DNA of 48,723 nt from Marinilabiliales bacterium (GTDB lineage Bacteria > Bacteroidota > Bacteroidia > Bacteroidales > SZUA-534): NCBI GenBank assembly GCA_003512955.1, contig DOTG01000037.1, forward strand, positions 1-48,723, in the 5' to 3' direction. A program made the translations under genes and the position numbers. Each line of letters begins with the position of its first letter. Within the stretch, counting starts at the first letter, position 1. A model generated the notes under the pieces. The model was not told where the DNA came from and did no database searches. It saw nothing but the letters and a program-made list of their open reading frames with translations. Below are positions 7,562 through 16,605 of this stretch, in pieces.

Positions 7562-10500
7562 TTACTGGTTAGCATAATGGTATTCGTACTGTTTTATAAT
7601 ATTCCCGTCCTGGTCTTTTACCTTCCATAAACGACCAAAAGCATCGTACTCATAATAGGTGGTTACCCCGTTGGGTGCCGTCTCACTGGTCATCCCTACC
7701 AAGGGGTCGTAGGTGTAGGTGGTCATCTGGGCATCGGAAGGGTACAATCGGAGTTCGTCTATATCTATATTATATCCCGTTAAATAAATGGTAGTTGCTG
7801 TGCTTAATGTTAGTTCTTTAATATATTGAATCCATCCTTTAGAATCGGCACTCGATGTGGATATTGAGGTAATGGTACCACCATTTATAGTTGGAGATGT
7901 AGCTTTTGACCAATATTCAAGGCGATAGGTACCGACAGGCAAACTCTTATAAATGGTTGGTGCCCCATTCATAATAAAATAGGTTTTGCCTGTTTTGGCA
8001 AGGAGTGCATCATTAACAATAGTTCCTGAATTAAAAGACCAGTTCCCCTCGTTTAAACTTTCAAAACTGGTATAGGCAATCTCTCCCACTTCGGCGTTTT
8101 CTATTTTGGCAGTTAGGTAGGTATTATTGTAACCCCAAACATAACTGGTGTTTATGTCATCTGAATTATGATACTGCAGAAGATTGCCATTGGCATCGTA
8201 TTTATCAAATTGAGTGTTGGGGGTAATGTAATAATTATCCATTATAAAATAGGGACTCATACTTTTAACATAGCTTGGAGTAAAAGTTGTATAAGAATCT
8301 GATCCTTCCGCAGCATAGGTCAATGGAGAGGACGTCTTCAGTTTATAAATAAGATAGGGATTGGGAAGGTTAGTTGAGGCATCGTATTTATAGGTGGTCA
8401 GGCTACTATTGGTAACTAATCCATTTTTATATTCAGTTACTTCTAATGGAGTACTAATCATATTTTTTTCATTTAATGCATAAATGGCTTCTACGGCATA
8501 ATTAGACATTGCTTGAGTCGGAAAACTATAATCACTTGGATATTTATAAGTGGTTTTTTGTACAACATTTTGGCTGTTTGTTGTTTTGGTACTTTGTAAT
8601 TGTCCTAAGTTATTATAGGTATAGGTTATGGTTGATGAAGTATCGCTCTGACTTCCCAAAGCATCATAAAAATAATCAATAACAGTTTCATTAGTAAGAT
8701 TGTATATGTAATTATTCAAATACTTTATTTCTCCAACAATATCAAGGGATATAGGTACAGGAGTTTTTCCTATTAATTGACTATTTTGAGTATTATAACC
8801 ATATACTTTTTCCCTAACAGGCTTATCTGAATTATTATATTCTGTTGATTTTACAATTTTTCCTCGCTCACAAGATAAATCTCCTAATTCAACATACATA
8901 TTAACATATCTTAAATTTACTGGTTCGCTTGGAGTATAAGAAAGCTGATAATCAGTTAAATCTGGATTCGAACTATAAGTACTATATTTGTTGATAGTAT
9001 AAAAATCATCATTTTGAATTTTTACAACTTCGGAATATGCTACTATCGGATCATTATAATTCATATAATTACAAGATGTTGAACGTATAACAGAATATAT
9101 CCATTCATAATCAAAAGTAGAATAGTTTAAAAATCCATTCCAACCAGTATTATCTTCCCATATTATATGATTTTTATTACCGTAAGTGGGCCACTTATAT
9201 AACTCTCCGCTTGAAGTTGACGAGTTATGATCATATTGATATCCTGTTACATATTTATACGTAATGCTATTTTCAAATACATTATTGATATAATTCATTA
9301 TTAATGAAACTCTTAGACCACCGCCATTGCCATTTTCAGAATATATGTTTGGCAAAAAATCATTATCTGACCTACGGTCAAGTTTTTTAGAATAATCATT
9401 CCCCTCATAATGTATAATAGATCTTCCTCCTGTTGGGTAGGAAATCTCCTTTAGCATACCTTCTAAAGCATATGCAGCATTAGGATCTCGTTTTGTGTTG
9501 GTTATTTCTTGGTTATAATTAGCATCAAAATCTACAGATGGTAATAAATTAGAATAATCAGTACTTGTTCCACCTTTCCAATATCCCCAATGATCAATAC
9601 AATCAGTATGGCTAGGAGGTATGGAATAGGGCATATAGTAATCAAAAGAATAAATTCCTCCATCAGCCAAAACAATTTCATCTAAAAACGACCGTTCATA
9701 GATCCCTCCTGACGTACTGTAATTAAAAGAAACTGTTTTCTCAATTCTATCATCATATTTAACATAAATATCATTTAGCTGATTATTATATATATCAGTA
9801 AATTTTGGACTTATATTAAGATCATTTTTTTTATAAAAAAAATAATCTTTTTGTGAATAATCAAAATCAATTGTACAATTCCCAATATCGATGCTTTCTA
9901 AAACAACACCTTTAGTAACACTATAGCTTATTGCAGTTCCGGTTGTGCTATATTCTTTATAGAAACTGTAATTATCCAAACTTAAAAAAGAATAACTAAA
10001 AGCATTAAGTTCTTCTTGCTTATAAACATTATACACACCCTTAGTAATATTCAAATAATATTCTCCATTTTTAGGGAATTTTCTTCTAATATCTAAATAC
10101 TCAAAATTCGGATCGCTATAATCTGGCTTTCTGTAATTAAAATATACAGTCCGTGAATTTGGAGCAATAATTTGACTTAAATACCAACTGGTTATCTTAA
10201 GATCATATAGTGCATTATGACCATCCACTTCATAGTCTTCTGCACCTTTCATATCTACCTCAAGGCAATTTTCATTTCCTCCAAAAACATATATATAGCC
10301 ATTTTCGTCAGTAATTCGAATTTCAGAATTGTCATAAATAATTTGATTTGATGAATTATCACTATGAAATGCTAAATCATCCTGAGGATTAAATCCTGAT
10401 AAGTCAACTGTACATGGCCTATCACAAATAACAACCGGGTATCCATCAGGGCCAATATAAAACTTTCCGCTTAAATTTTGAAACCTAAAATTAAAAATAT

Positions 10501-10987
10501 CAGGTTCAACTTCATAATATTCATCATTATATTTTTTTACAACCGTACCATCAAAATCATAATAATTAGAAGCTGCAAAATCATCAGCATCAAAATCATC
10601 AGCATCAAAATTATGATCTTTGGTTAATAAATAGTATCCTGCCAATTCACCGTCAGAACTTGAATACGTATTATAATCATCAGGTATTCCATAAACTGTC
10701 CTGGTTATAACTCCTCCAGCATTTAAAAACCAACCTAAACCAATCTCTGATTCTCTTTTTGCTGGCATAAAACCATTGGAACTATATATTGCCTCAATAT
10801 TAATATTAAAGTCCTGATCTTTATAGTTATATATTGGAACATTTAAATCTATTTGTCCCGTATACATCGATACCGGTATACTACCGTATCTCACAAAATC
10901 ATACGTTTTCGGTGACGTTATTCCTTGAGTAAACACAAAGGATGTCATTATTAAATTAATATTAATAAATACAAGAACTCTTTTCAT
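7562..10987 (-). CDS. Exported SpvB/YD-repeat protein without RHS core
   Basis: The product has 1141 residues. A signal peptide (about 1-20) precedes a PKTYDFVRYGSIPVSMYTG opening and the GLGWFLNAGGVITR motif typical of large Bacteroidetes YD proteins. A long Tyr/Asn/Asp-rich beta region with YD-like repeats follows. Near residues 960-1060 there is a carbohydrate-binding-like sandwich (GNWSFNSG...YRLEYWSKA). The final segment is a YD repeat (YYEYDAFGRLWKVKDQDG) that stops without the RHS core or tip. It therefore looks like the shell-forming partner of the following Rhs gene, much as TcB-type and TcC-type proteins are separate in Tc toxin complexes; that comparison is inference. Most of the gene is AT-rich while its last about 200 bp are GC-rich like the next gene. 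A good promoter lies 50-80 bp upstream. Confidence 0.82.
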   Translation of the reverse strand: MKRVLVFININLIMTSFVFTQGITSPKTYDFVRYGSIPVSMYTGQIDLNVPIYNYKDQDFNINIEAIYSSNGFMPAKRESEIGLGWFLNAGGVITRTVYGIPDDYNTYSSSDGELAGYYLLTKDHNFDADDFDADDFAASNYYDFDGTVVKKYNDEYYEVEPDIFNFRFQNLSGKFYIGPDGYPVVICDRPCTVDLSGFNPQDDLAFHSDNSSNQIIYDNSEIRITDENGYIYVFGGNENCLEVDMKGAEDYEVDGHNALYDLKITSWYLSQIIAPNSRTVYFNYRKPDYSDPNFEYLDIRRKFPKNGEYYLNITKGVYNVYKQEELNAFSYSFLSLDNYSFYKEYSTTGTAISYSVTKGVVLESIDIGNCTIDFDYSQKDYFFYKKNDLNISPKFTDIYNNQLNDIYVKYDDRIEKTVSFNYSTSGGIYERSFLDEIVLADGGIYSFDYYMPYSIPPSHTDCIDHWGYWKGGTSTDYSNLLPSVDFDANYNQEITNTKRDPNAAYALEGMLKEISYPTGGRSIIHYEGNDYSKKLDRRSDNDFLPNIYSENGNGGGLRVSLIMNYINNVFENSITYKYVTGYQYDHNSSTSSGELYKWPTYGNKNHIIWEDNTGWNGFLNYSTFDYEWIYSVIRSTSCNYMNYNDPIVAYSEVVKIQNDDFYTINKYSTYSSNPDLTDYQLSYTPSEPVNLRYVNMYVELGDLSCERGKIVKSTEYNNSDKPVREKVYGYNTQNSQLIGKTPVPISLDIVGEIKYLNNYIYNLTNETVIDYFYDALGSQSDTSSTITYTYNNLGQLQSTKTTNSQNVVQKTTYKYPSDYSFPTQAMSNYAVEAIYALNEKNMISTPLEVTEYKNGLVTNSSLTTYKYDASTNLPNPYLIYKLKTSSPLTYAAEGSDSYTTFTPSYVKSMSPYFIMDNYYITPNTQFDKYDANGNLLQYHNSDDINTSYVWGYNNTYLTAKIENAEVGEIAYTSFESLNEGNWSFNSGTIVNDALLAKTGKTYFIMNGAPTIYKSLPVGTYRLEYWSKATSPTINGGTITSISTSSADSKGWIQYIKELTLSTATTIYLTGYNIDIDELRLYPSDAQMTTYTYDPLVGMTSETAPNGVTTYYEYDAFGRLWKVKDQDGNIIKQYEYHYANQ
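10577..10606. repeat. 15-bp tandem duplication inside the YD gene
   Basis: Two adjacent identical 15-bp units (AAAATCATCAGCATC) encode a repeated FDADD motif in the exported protein. The length is a multiple of three, so the frame is kept. It looks like a recent slippage duplication. Confidence 0.8.
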
Positions 10988-11037
10988 AATTATATATAAT
11001 TACTGTATTGTGTATTGGTTTATTTTATTGCTTTAAA

Positions 11038-11067
11038 CAAAATTAGTCATTTTGAGTAGATAACAAA
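11038..11067 (-). promoter_or_regulatory. Bacteroidetes-type promoter of the Rhs operon
   Basis: On the minus strand TTTG (11064-11067) is followed after 18 bp by TAATTTTG (11038-11045), an exact TAnnTTTG element. Predicted transcription would begin about 45 bp before the ATG at 10987. It is the only strong promoter seen for the unit from 10,987 to the terminator at 2028. Confidence 0.7.
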
Positions 11068-11177
11068 TCATTTCAAGTTAAGATAGAATCAATTGTTTTT
11101 TAAAAAATATTACACGTTAAAAGGTACCATTTGTCAATAAATTGTTGGTTTATGAGGCTACACCATTGCTAATGACC

Positions 11178-11209
11178 GTACAATTATAAAAAATGTTTTT
11201 TAATAGTAC
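11178..11209. other. A/T-rich imperfect hairpin
   Basis: GTAC ... AAAAAA-TG-TTTTTT ... GTAC forms an imperfect inverted repeat downstream of the GspE-like remnant. It could act as a weak terminator for that fragment. The rest of 11,070-11,256 is AT-rich with nothing else recognisable. Confidence 0.3.
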
Positions 11210-11256
11210 AATAAAATATTCAGGAGAGGGTTTAATTTAGAATAAATCTAATCTAT

Positions 11257-11487
11257 CTACAGGCTGTTCAACAGAATGGGGTAAACTTCTTCCAGCGAAG
11301 TAATACCTTCGGCTAAAAGGTCATAAGCCCTAACAGATAATGGGATAATTCCATCGCTCAGGAGGGTTTCCTTGATGTCATCTTTACGGCTTTTAATAAA
11401 CTCAGCATAATGGTGGTTAATGGGAATCACCTCATACAAGGCTGTGCGGCCACTGCAGCCGGTATAACAGCCTTGGGGCCGTGGTAC
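11257..11487 (-). pseudogene. C-terminal remnant of a GspE/PilB-type secretion ATPase
   Basis: Reading through the listed TTG start, the open frame encodes GCYTGCSGRTALYEVIPI followed by a helix and an ending of LLAEGITSLEEVYPILL. The C-x3-C plus GR-x2-LYEV motif and the LxxGITSLEEV end are the recognisable C-terminus of type II secretion/type IV pilus ATPases (usual form: CxxC, TGYxGR, IYEV, LRxGxTTLEEV). An in-frame TGA just before the motif removes everything upstream, including the Walker motifs, so about 75 residues remain of a protein normally about 500 long. No other gene of such a system is nearby. It is a decayed fragment. Confidence 0.7.
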
Positions 11488-11530
11488 TCAGCCAGGAAGT
11501 TGCCGGAGGGGGTACAGCCGTAAAAATAAC

Positions 11531-11617
11531 CCGCAGCAACTGGAACCGGGCATTTACTTAGTTTCCCTTACCCTGAACGGTGCCCCCGTCCAGACTCTGA
11601 AAATGGTGGTGCAATAA
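11531..11617 (+). pseudogene. C-terminal remnant of a T9SS sorting domain
   Basis: A short plus-strand frame reads LEPGIYLVSLTLNGAPVQTL and then KMVVQ-stop, the usual end of a type A T9SS C-terminal sorting domain (GxYLVxxxxNG...xKxVVQ). Nothing upstream in the same frame continues the domain convincingly, because the region is occupied by the opposing GspE-like remnant. It is best read as the last piece of a lost secreted-protein gene. Confidence 0.5.
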
Positions 11618-11642
11618 CCGAGAACCTGAGTTTTTTAATCAC

Positions 11643-11663
11643 CGGATGGCTTTGAGTCATCCG
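11643..11663. terminator. Weak hairpin after the T9SS remnant
   Basis: CGGATG, a 9-nt loop and CATCCG, followed shortly by a CTTTT stretch, could be the old terminator of the lost T9SS-cargo gene. The stem is only 6 bp. Confidence 0.35.
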
Positions 11664-11777
11664 ATGGCTTTTCCGGAAAAAGGTCACCCGTAAGTTTCAG
11701 TTTAATAAATCCTAAAGTTCATTGGCCAAACAGAAGTCGGTTCAATGGGCTTTTTTTAACGCCCCAATTTCAATGTA

Positions 11778-11809
11778 GTTGATTAAATGGTATTTTTATA
11801 GTTCTTTTG
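11778..11809 (+). promoter_or_regulatory. Probable promoter of the DUF362 gene
   Basis: GTTG (11778-11781) is followed after 20 bp by TTCTTTTG (11802-11809), one base from TAnnTTTG. The ATG lies 20 bp further on. Confidence 0.45.
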
Positions 11810-11829
11810 CACCTTAATATAAAAAAACA

Positions 11830-12951
11830 ATGCCAACATCGAACGTTTACTTTACCAACCTTAGGGCCAATCCGAAACTGAACCTGTTGCAGAAACTTAA
11901 CAAATTGGCCGATACCGCCGGATTTGGCTCCATTGCTTTTGAAAACAAATTCACTGCCATTAAAATCCATTTTGGTGAACCCGGAAATATGGCTTTTATC
12001 CGGCCAAACTTTGCAGCCGAAATAGTCCAGAAAATAAAAATGGCCGGAGGCAAACCTTTTTTAACCGATGCCAACACCCTTTACTCGGGCAAACGTTCCA
12101 ACGCCGTGGATCATTTAAAAAGTGCTACCCAAAACGGCTTTACCGAGGTGGTGACAGGTTGCCCCATCCTTATTGCCGATGGGCTGAAAGGCACCGATCA
12201 ACAGGAAGTAGAAATTGACCTTCCGCATTGCAAAACCGCTCGTATTGCTGCAACCATTGCCGAAGCCGATGTGATCATTTCGATGAACCATTTCAAAGGT
12301 CACGAGATGGCAGGATTTGGCGGTGCATTAAAGAATCTGGGCATGGGTTCCGCCTCGGTAGGTGGTAAATTGATTTTGCATTCTACCTCGAAACCCCACA
12401 TTGCCACTCAAAATTGTACGGGGTGCAACATTTGCGTGACCCACTGTGCCCACGATGCCATTCATCTGGATGCCGGCCACAAAGCAGTTATCGACTACGA
12501 TACGTGTGTAGGCTGCGGCCAATGTATTGCCGTTTGCCAGTTTGATGCTGCCCAGGTGGTTTGGGAAAATGCTTCGTCTTTTATGAACGAAAAGGTTGCC
12601 GAATACGCCATGGCCGTGGTAAAAGGCAAACCCTCGCTGCATATTAACTTTATCATGGATGTGTCGCCCGATTGCGACTGCTGGAACTATAACGATTTTC
12701 CGTTGGTACCGAACATCGGCATGGCAGCCTCCACCGATCCGGTCGCCTTAGATATGGCCTGTGCCGACCTTGTAAAAGGGGCTCCCTTGCTACCTCAGGC
12801 AAAGCTGGCTAAAGCCATGGAGGTGTATCATCCATCGGTAGGAGCCGACAAATTCCGAATGGCCCACCCAAATGCAGACTGGCTGGCAGGATTGAAACAT
12901 GCTGAAAAAATCGGGCTGGGAACGACCGATTATCATTTAATCACAATTTAA
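11830..12951 (+). CDS. DUF362 family protein with two [4Fe-4S] ferredoxin motifs
   Basis: The product has 373 residues and is cytoplasmic (no signal peptide). The N-terminal two thirds match the DUF362 fold (IKIHFGEPGN, TDANTLYSG, DVIISMNHFKGHEMAGFGGALKNLGMG). Inserted near residues 197-240 are two ferredoxin clusters, CTGCNICVTHC and CVGCGQCIAVC; each supplies three closely spaced Cys and one later Cys in the usual arrangement for two [4Fe-4S] clusters. The C-terminus returns to DUF362 (NIGMAASTDPVALDMACADL). Such proteins are thought to be iron-sulfur electron carriers or oxidoreductases; the substrate is unknown. The start fits the promoter 20 bp upstream. The gene is followed after 63 bp by the RluB-like gene, possibly in one transcript. 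Confidence 0.9.
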   Translation: MPTSNVYFTNLRANPKLNLLQKLNKLADTAGFGSIAFENKFTAIKIHFGEPGNMAFIRPNFAAEIVQKIKMAGGKPFLTDANTLYSGKRSNAVDHLKSATQNGFTEVVTGCPILIADGLKGTDQQEVEIDLPHCKTARIAATIAEADVIISMNHFKGHEMAGFGGALKNLGMGSASVGGKLILHSTSKPHIATQNCTGCNICVTHCAHDAIHLDAGHKAVIDYDTCVGCGQCIAVCQFDAAQVVWENASSFMNEKVAEYAMAVVKGKPSLHINFIMDVSPDCDCWNYNDFPLVPNIGMAASTDPVALDMACADLVKGAPLLPQAKLAKAMEVYHPSVGADKFRMAHPNADWLAGLKHAEKIGLGTTDYHLITI

Positions 12952-13014
12952 CATGCTTTATTGCAAACAATACACGGCTCACATCGTTTAACAAAAACAT
13001 TAAAAAAGGGTACC

Positions 13015-13863
13015 ATGGAAAGACAAAGCAGACGGAGGGAAGAACCTGCCAGAAAAAGCAAAAACACTAAAGGATTCGAAGGAAAGCGAAAAACCGAGCG
13101 TGCTACGGTAAAACCCAAGGAAAAGCAAGCATTAAAAAAAACCACCGACGAAATCCGGTTGAACCGTTATTTAGCTAACGCCGGGATATGCAGCCGCCGC
13201 GATGCCGACACCTATATCGCAGCAGGTGTTGTTTCCATCAACGGAAAAGTAGTTACCGAACTGGGAACCAAAGTCGGTTATGGTGATATAGTAAAATTTA
13301 ACGATGCCCCGATCATCCCAGAGAAAAAAACTTACATCCTGCTGAACAAGCCCAAAGATTATGTCACCACCCTGGACGATCCGCATGCCAAAAATACCGT
13401 GATGGATTTAATCCGCAACGGCTGCAAAGAACGGGTGTATCCAGTTGGCAGGTTAGACAAAGCCACTACCGGACTCCTTTTGTTGACCAACGATGGGGAC
13501 TTGGCCGATTATTTATCACATCCCCGAAACAATAAGAAGAAAATTTATCAGGTAACGTTAGATAAAATTCCAAGTGAAGCCGATTTACAAAAACTCTATG
13601 ATGGGGTTGTTCTGGAAGATGGTTCTGTGAAAGCCGATGAAGTCTCTTATTGCAACCCTGACGACAAACATGAGGTGGGCATCGAAATCCACTCTGGACG
13701 CAACCGCGTGGTCCGGCGCATGTTTGAGTATCTGGGTTACAAAGTAAAAAAACTCGACCGTGTTTACTACGCCGGACTAACCAAGAAAAACCTCCCACGG
13801 GGCAAATGGCGTTTCCTTGATGATAAAGAGGTTGCCATGCTGAAACGGGGGGCTTATAGTTGA
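13015..13863 (+). CDS. rluB: RluB/RsuA-family rRNA pseudouridine synthase
   Basis: About 282 residues from the ATG at 13015; an upstream TTG at 12961 is less likely because it lacks supporting family sequence. A very basic N-terminal extension of about 45 residues precedes an S4 RNA-binding domain (IRLNRYLANAGICSRRDAD...GVVSINGKVV). The catalytic domain follows, with GRLDKATTGLLLLTNDG, where the Asp is the catalytic nucleophile, and GRNRVVRRMFEYLGY near the end. The family isomerises specific uridines in 23S or 16S rRNA; RluB (23S) is the closest general match, but the target base cannot be decided from sequence alone. It is probably co-transcribed with the DUF362 gene upstream. Confidence 0.9.
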   Translation: MERQSRRREEPARKSKNTKGFEGKRKTERATVKPKEKQALKKTTDEIRLNRYLANAGICSRRDADTYIAAGVVSINGKVVTELGTKVGYGDIVKFNDAPIIPEKKTYILLNKPKDYVTTLDDPHAKNTVMDLIRNGCKERVYPVGRLDKATTGLLLLTNDGDLADYLSHPRNNKKKIYQVTLDKIPSEADLQKLYDGVVLEDGSVKADEVSYCNPDDKHEVGIEIHSGRNRVVRRMFEYLGYKVKKLDRVYYAGLTKKNLPRGKWRFLDDKEVAMLKRGAYS

Positions 13864-14026
13864 TCCTAAAATCTGTAGAAGGAGCACAAACATACTGACA
13901 GCGGGAGACTGACTTAAACAGAGTAACTCTTACAAAACCTTCATTTTTATGAAGACAAATCCTCATTTGCAAATTCAATGTTGATTATTAAATTTGAATT
14001 GAGATAGAAAATATTCTAATTTATTT

Positions 14027-14034
14027 TATATTTG
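14027..14034 (+). promoter_or_regulatory. -7 promoter element of the siaB-siaC unit
   Basis: TATATTTG is an exact TAnnTTTG. The -33 region is poor, with only an ATTG at a longer spacing. The element lies about 90 bp before the siaB-like ATG. Confidence 0.45.
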
Positions 14035-14125
14035 TGGATGGTTTGGGAGAGTAAATCTATTAAAATCAGAACTTGATTGTTCATCTTAAATAAAAAAAGA
14101 TGATTGTTTTTAATTTTCCTGTAGC

Positions 14126-14653
14126 ATGACCCAAGTAGAAACAAATAATATTTTGGAATTCCATGGTGCATTAACTTATCCGGTGATTGAGGATTTGCTT
14201 TTGGCATTTACTAAAAAAACAAAAGAGCTGGAACTTGAGTTCATCATCCAAAAACGGTTATATTCCATCATGGTAGAATGCCTGGAAAATACCTTGAAGT
14301 ACCATTTCGAAATTAATCACCCCCTTCATCATCACCAAACTGAACTGTCGCTATCCGCCAATGAAGATATTCTGGTTTTAAGTATCGGAAATTATGTACG
14401 TAATGCTGAAATTAGCAAACTGGTAACTAAGATTGATGCCATGAATGCCCTTACGCTTGAGGAACAAAACAAACTTTACCGGGAATCTATTGCCAAAGCC
14501 CGCATTTCTGATAAAGGCGGTGCCGGGTTGGGGATTATTGAAATTGCACGGAATTCGAGAAAACAATTAAAATACTTTATACATAAAGAGGGAATTGAAT
14601 TTTCATTTTTTATATTTGAGATATCATTAGCGAAATATCCTTCTAAAAACTAA
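14126..14653 (+). CDS. SiaB-family serine kinase (anti-sigma-factor-like ATPase)
   Basis: The product has 175 residues and is cytoplasmic. It belongs to the SiaB/DUF6272 branch of GHKL kinases: MVECLENTLKYH supplies the N-box with Glu and Asn, and the Gly-rich lid SDKGGAGLGIIEIARNS binds ATP. In Pseudomonas the homologue phosphorylates its partner SiaC, which otherwise activates a diguanylate cyclase. Here the next gene, 3 bp away, encodes the SiaC homologue, so the two form a kinase-substrate pair. No PP2C phosphatase (SiaA) or GGDEF enzyme (SiaD) is in the window. Function is by family and context. Confidence 0.82.
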   Translation: MTQVETNNILEFHGALTYPVIEDLLLAFTKKTKELELEFIIQKRLYSIMVECLENTLKYHFEINHPLHHHQTELSLSANEDILVLSIGNYVRNAEISKLVTKIDAMNALTLEEQNKLYRESIAKARISDKGGAGLGIIEIARNSRKQLKYFIHKEGIEFSFFIFEISLAKYPSKN

Positions 14654-14656
14654 ACC

Positions 14657-15073
14657 ATGGAACCATTACACGCCAAAGAAACCACCTCCACGCCAAAAGT
14701 TTATTTCGATCCTGACCAAAACCTATTTGAAATTAAAGGGTGCTCGCGGCCCGAAGATGTCCGCGATTTTTATGTCCCTGTGATTACCTGGCTTGAAAAG
14801 TTCCGCCTTTCGATAAACGATGATTTTAGAGCAAAATACACCGGTTCTCCACTCGTTTTTAGATTCAAGTTCGACTATTTCAATTCTTCATCGGCCAAAT
14901 TTATACTTGACATGTTGGTGCTGATTAACCAAATGCACGCCAATGGACTGAATGTAAACATTCACTGGTTTTACGACCAAAACGACGAAGACATGCGCGA
15001 AGTGGGCGAAGAGTTGTCGGAAGTGGTTGACTTTCCGTTTGAATATGTCGAAGTTAAAAAAACAGCTTTTTAA
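14657..15073 (+). CDS. SiaC-family regulatory phosphoprotein (DUF1987)
   Basis: The product has 138 residues with the DUF1987 layout: an N-terminal FDPDQNLFEIKG strand, P-x-DVRDFYVPVITWL, and the conserved FDYFNSSSAKFILDML segment (about 72-87). The Ser-rich FNSSSAK at 75-81 is where the regulatory phosphorylated residue of the family is expected. That residue is a Thr in Pseudomonas SiaC, and Ser here is my inference. It lies 3 bp after the SiaB-like kinase, and the pair probably forms a phosphorylation-controlled switch. The output partner is not encoded nearby; the next gene is a convergent DUF4407 protein. Confidence 0.85.
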   Translation: MEPLHAKETTSTPKVYFDPDQNLFEIKGCSRPEDVRDFYVPVITWLEKFRLSINDDFRAKYTGSPLVFRFKFDYFNSSSAKFILDMLVLINQMHANGLNVNIHWFYDQNDEDMREVGEELSEVVDFPFEYVEVKKTAF

Positions 15074-15136
15074 TTCTTTGCAAGCTGGTCCCATCAAAGA
15101 CCCCGCTTTGCTTTAAGTGGTAACAAGTAACCCGTA

Positions 15137-16381
15137 TTAATTTGGTTTCATATAAGCTTTTGCCTCTTCAATCAATTCTTCAATAGTCGGCTGAAAATCT
15201 TCAAGGGATTCATCTATTTTACGCAATTCCCGTTCTTTCCAACGTTTGATGCGCTCGCGGCCAACCTCTGCTTGAGCCTCAACCAACAAACGGGCAAAAT
15301 CTTTACTATATTCCAGTTCCTCATCTAACCGGGCCTGGCTTTTCATTTTCTCTACAGTATTCAACCGATGGGTTTTTTCTGAGATTTGGGTCAATTCCTG
15401 CCGCGACTGTGAAATTACTTTAGCCTCTTCGAGCGACAGCAATTCATCGTATGCCCCACGCTTCGAAATCAGCTTTACAAACATTGGCCCCGTCTCGATG
15501 CAAATAAACATGAAAAGAATGAACCATCCGGTATATCGGATGCCTTTGTTTTGTTCTCCCAACTGGCCGTAAGCTTCCAAACGGGCCAAAAAGCCGATAG
15601 CACTTCGTAAGGTTTGGTTGCCCGAAACCAACTGCTGATCGCGTTCGCTTTTTAACTGAGATAACCGGCGGTTGTTTGCATCAATTAACGGATACAGCCG
15701 GGCTTTTTCCTCTTCATAAATCTTGTTTACCCGATCATATTCTGCTTTTTTCTCGCGATACACCGAACCCTTTCCGGTTTTGGCAATCGGGCTGCGCCCC
15801 TCGGCCTCCTCCACCAATAATTCAAACAACATGTTCCGTTGTGTCAACAACTCGTCGATGGTGCGCTGGAATTCTTTGTTCTGATTTTGCAATTGTTCTA
15901 CTTCAATAAAACTTACACCAACCACCTCTTTGTATTTATTGTATTTTTCCTGACTCATGGTCTCCAACTGCCCGTTGATTTCCGATTCGAACAGTTTTAG
16001 TTCCAATGGCCGCGAAATAACCACGGCAAGAAAAACAGCCAAAATAATCCGAGGGCTGGCCGTGATCAGTTCTTTAATGAATTTATTCTCCTTTTTAAGG
16101 CTCGATACCAGATACCAGTCGAAGAAGAAAATCAGTGTCCCCCAAAACAGTCCAAAACCCATAGCCAGATAAGGGTTCTGAAAAATGGTGAAAAAGGCAT
16201 AACTGCCTGAAAAGGTTGCCATTACCCCAGTTAAAAAAACAATCATCCCAATCCCGAAAAACACATTGAAATCGGTAGGACACCGTTTTAACAGATATAA
16301 ACGGGCACCTGAACACCAGCAAAAAAAACGGTAACTCCCTTTTAATGTGGGAACCATTGGGTCAATACTTTTAAAATCCAT
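15137..16381 (-). CDS. DUF4407 integral membrane protein with coiled coil
   Basis: The product has 414 residues. Three transmembrane segments lie near the N-terminus (about 40-60, 70-92 and 110-130). A long charged alpha-helical coiled-coil region (about 140-270) follows, then a fourth membrane segment (GWFILFMFICIETGPMFVKL, about 285-305) and a second charged helical tail of about 100 residues. This layout is typical of DUF4407 proteins, whose function is unknown. It is convergent with the SiaB/SiaC pair, with only 63 bp between stops, and divergent from era. Confidence 0.85.
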   Translation of the reverse strand: MDFKSIDPMVPTLKGSYRFFCWCSGARLYLLKRCPTDFNVFFGIGMIVFLTGVMATFSGSYAFFTIFQNPYLAMGFGLFWGTLIFFFDWYLVSSLKKENKFIKELITASPRIILAVFLAVVISRPLELKLFESEINGQLETMSQEKYNKYKEVVGVSFIEVEQLQNQNKEFQRTIDELLTQRNMLFELLVEEAEGRSPIAKTGKGSVYREKKAEYDRVNKIYEEEKARLYPLIDANNRRLSQLKSERDQQLVSGNQTLRSAIGFLARLEAYGQLGEQNKGIRYTGWFILFMFICIETGPMFVKLISKRGAYDELLSLEEAKVISQSRQELTQISEKTHRLNTVEKMKSQARLDEELEYSKDFARLLVEAQAEVGRERIKRWKERELRKIDESLEDFQPTIEELIEEAKAYMKPN

Positions 16382-16558
16382 GATATGCCATTTAAATGAA
16401 ACAATTCTATTGCTATCCGTTAAATTAAATCGCTCTCATTCATGGGGATTTCGTTTTTATTACCTATTGATTTAACCATAATAAGAACGCTTTCGGTAGG
16501 GTCAAGTTATAAAAAAATTGCCTTCCCAAATCTATTTCTCACATAAGTAACTCTAATA

Positions 16559-16590
16559 TTTTGTATTAACCACCTCTAAACCTATCTTTG
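16559..16590 (+). promoter_or_regulatory. Promoter of era
   Basis: TTTTG (16559-16563), a 19-bp spacer and TATCTTTG (16583-16590) match the Bacteroidetes consensus at both elements. The ATG of era is 16 bp downstream. This is the best promoter in the window. Confidence 0.8.
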
Positions 16591-16605
16591 CCAAAAATTT
16601 AAGGC

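Noticed and set aside
12961..13014. Extended TTG start for the RluB-like protein
   Set aside because: The 18 extra residues have no family support, while an ATG at 13015 begins the usual basic extension.
13466..13978. 170-residue minus-strand frame over rluB
   Set aside because: It overlaps the catalytic domain of rluB in antisense and resembles no family.
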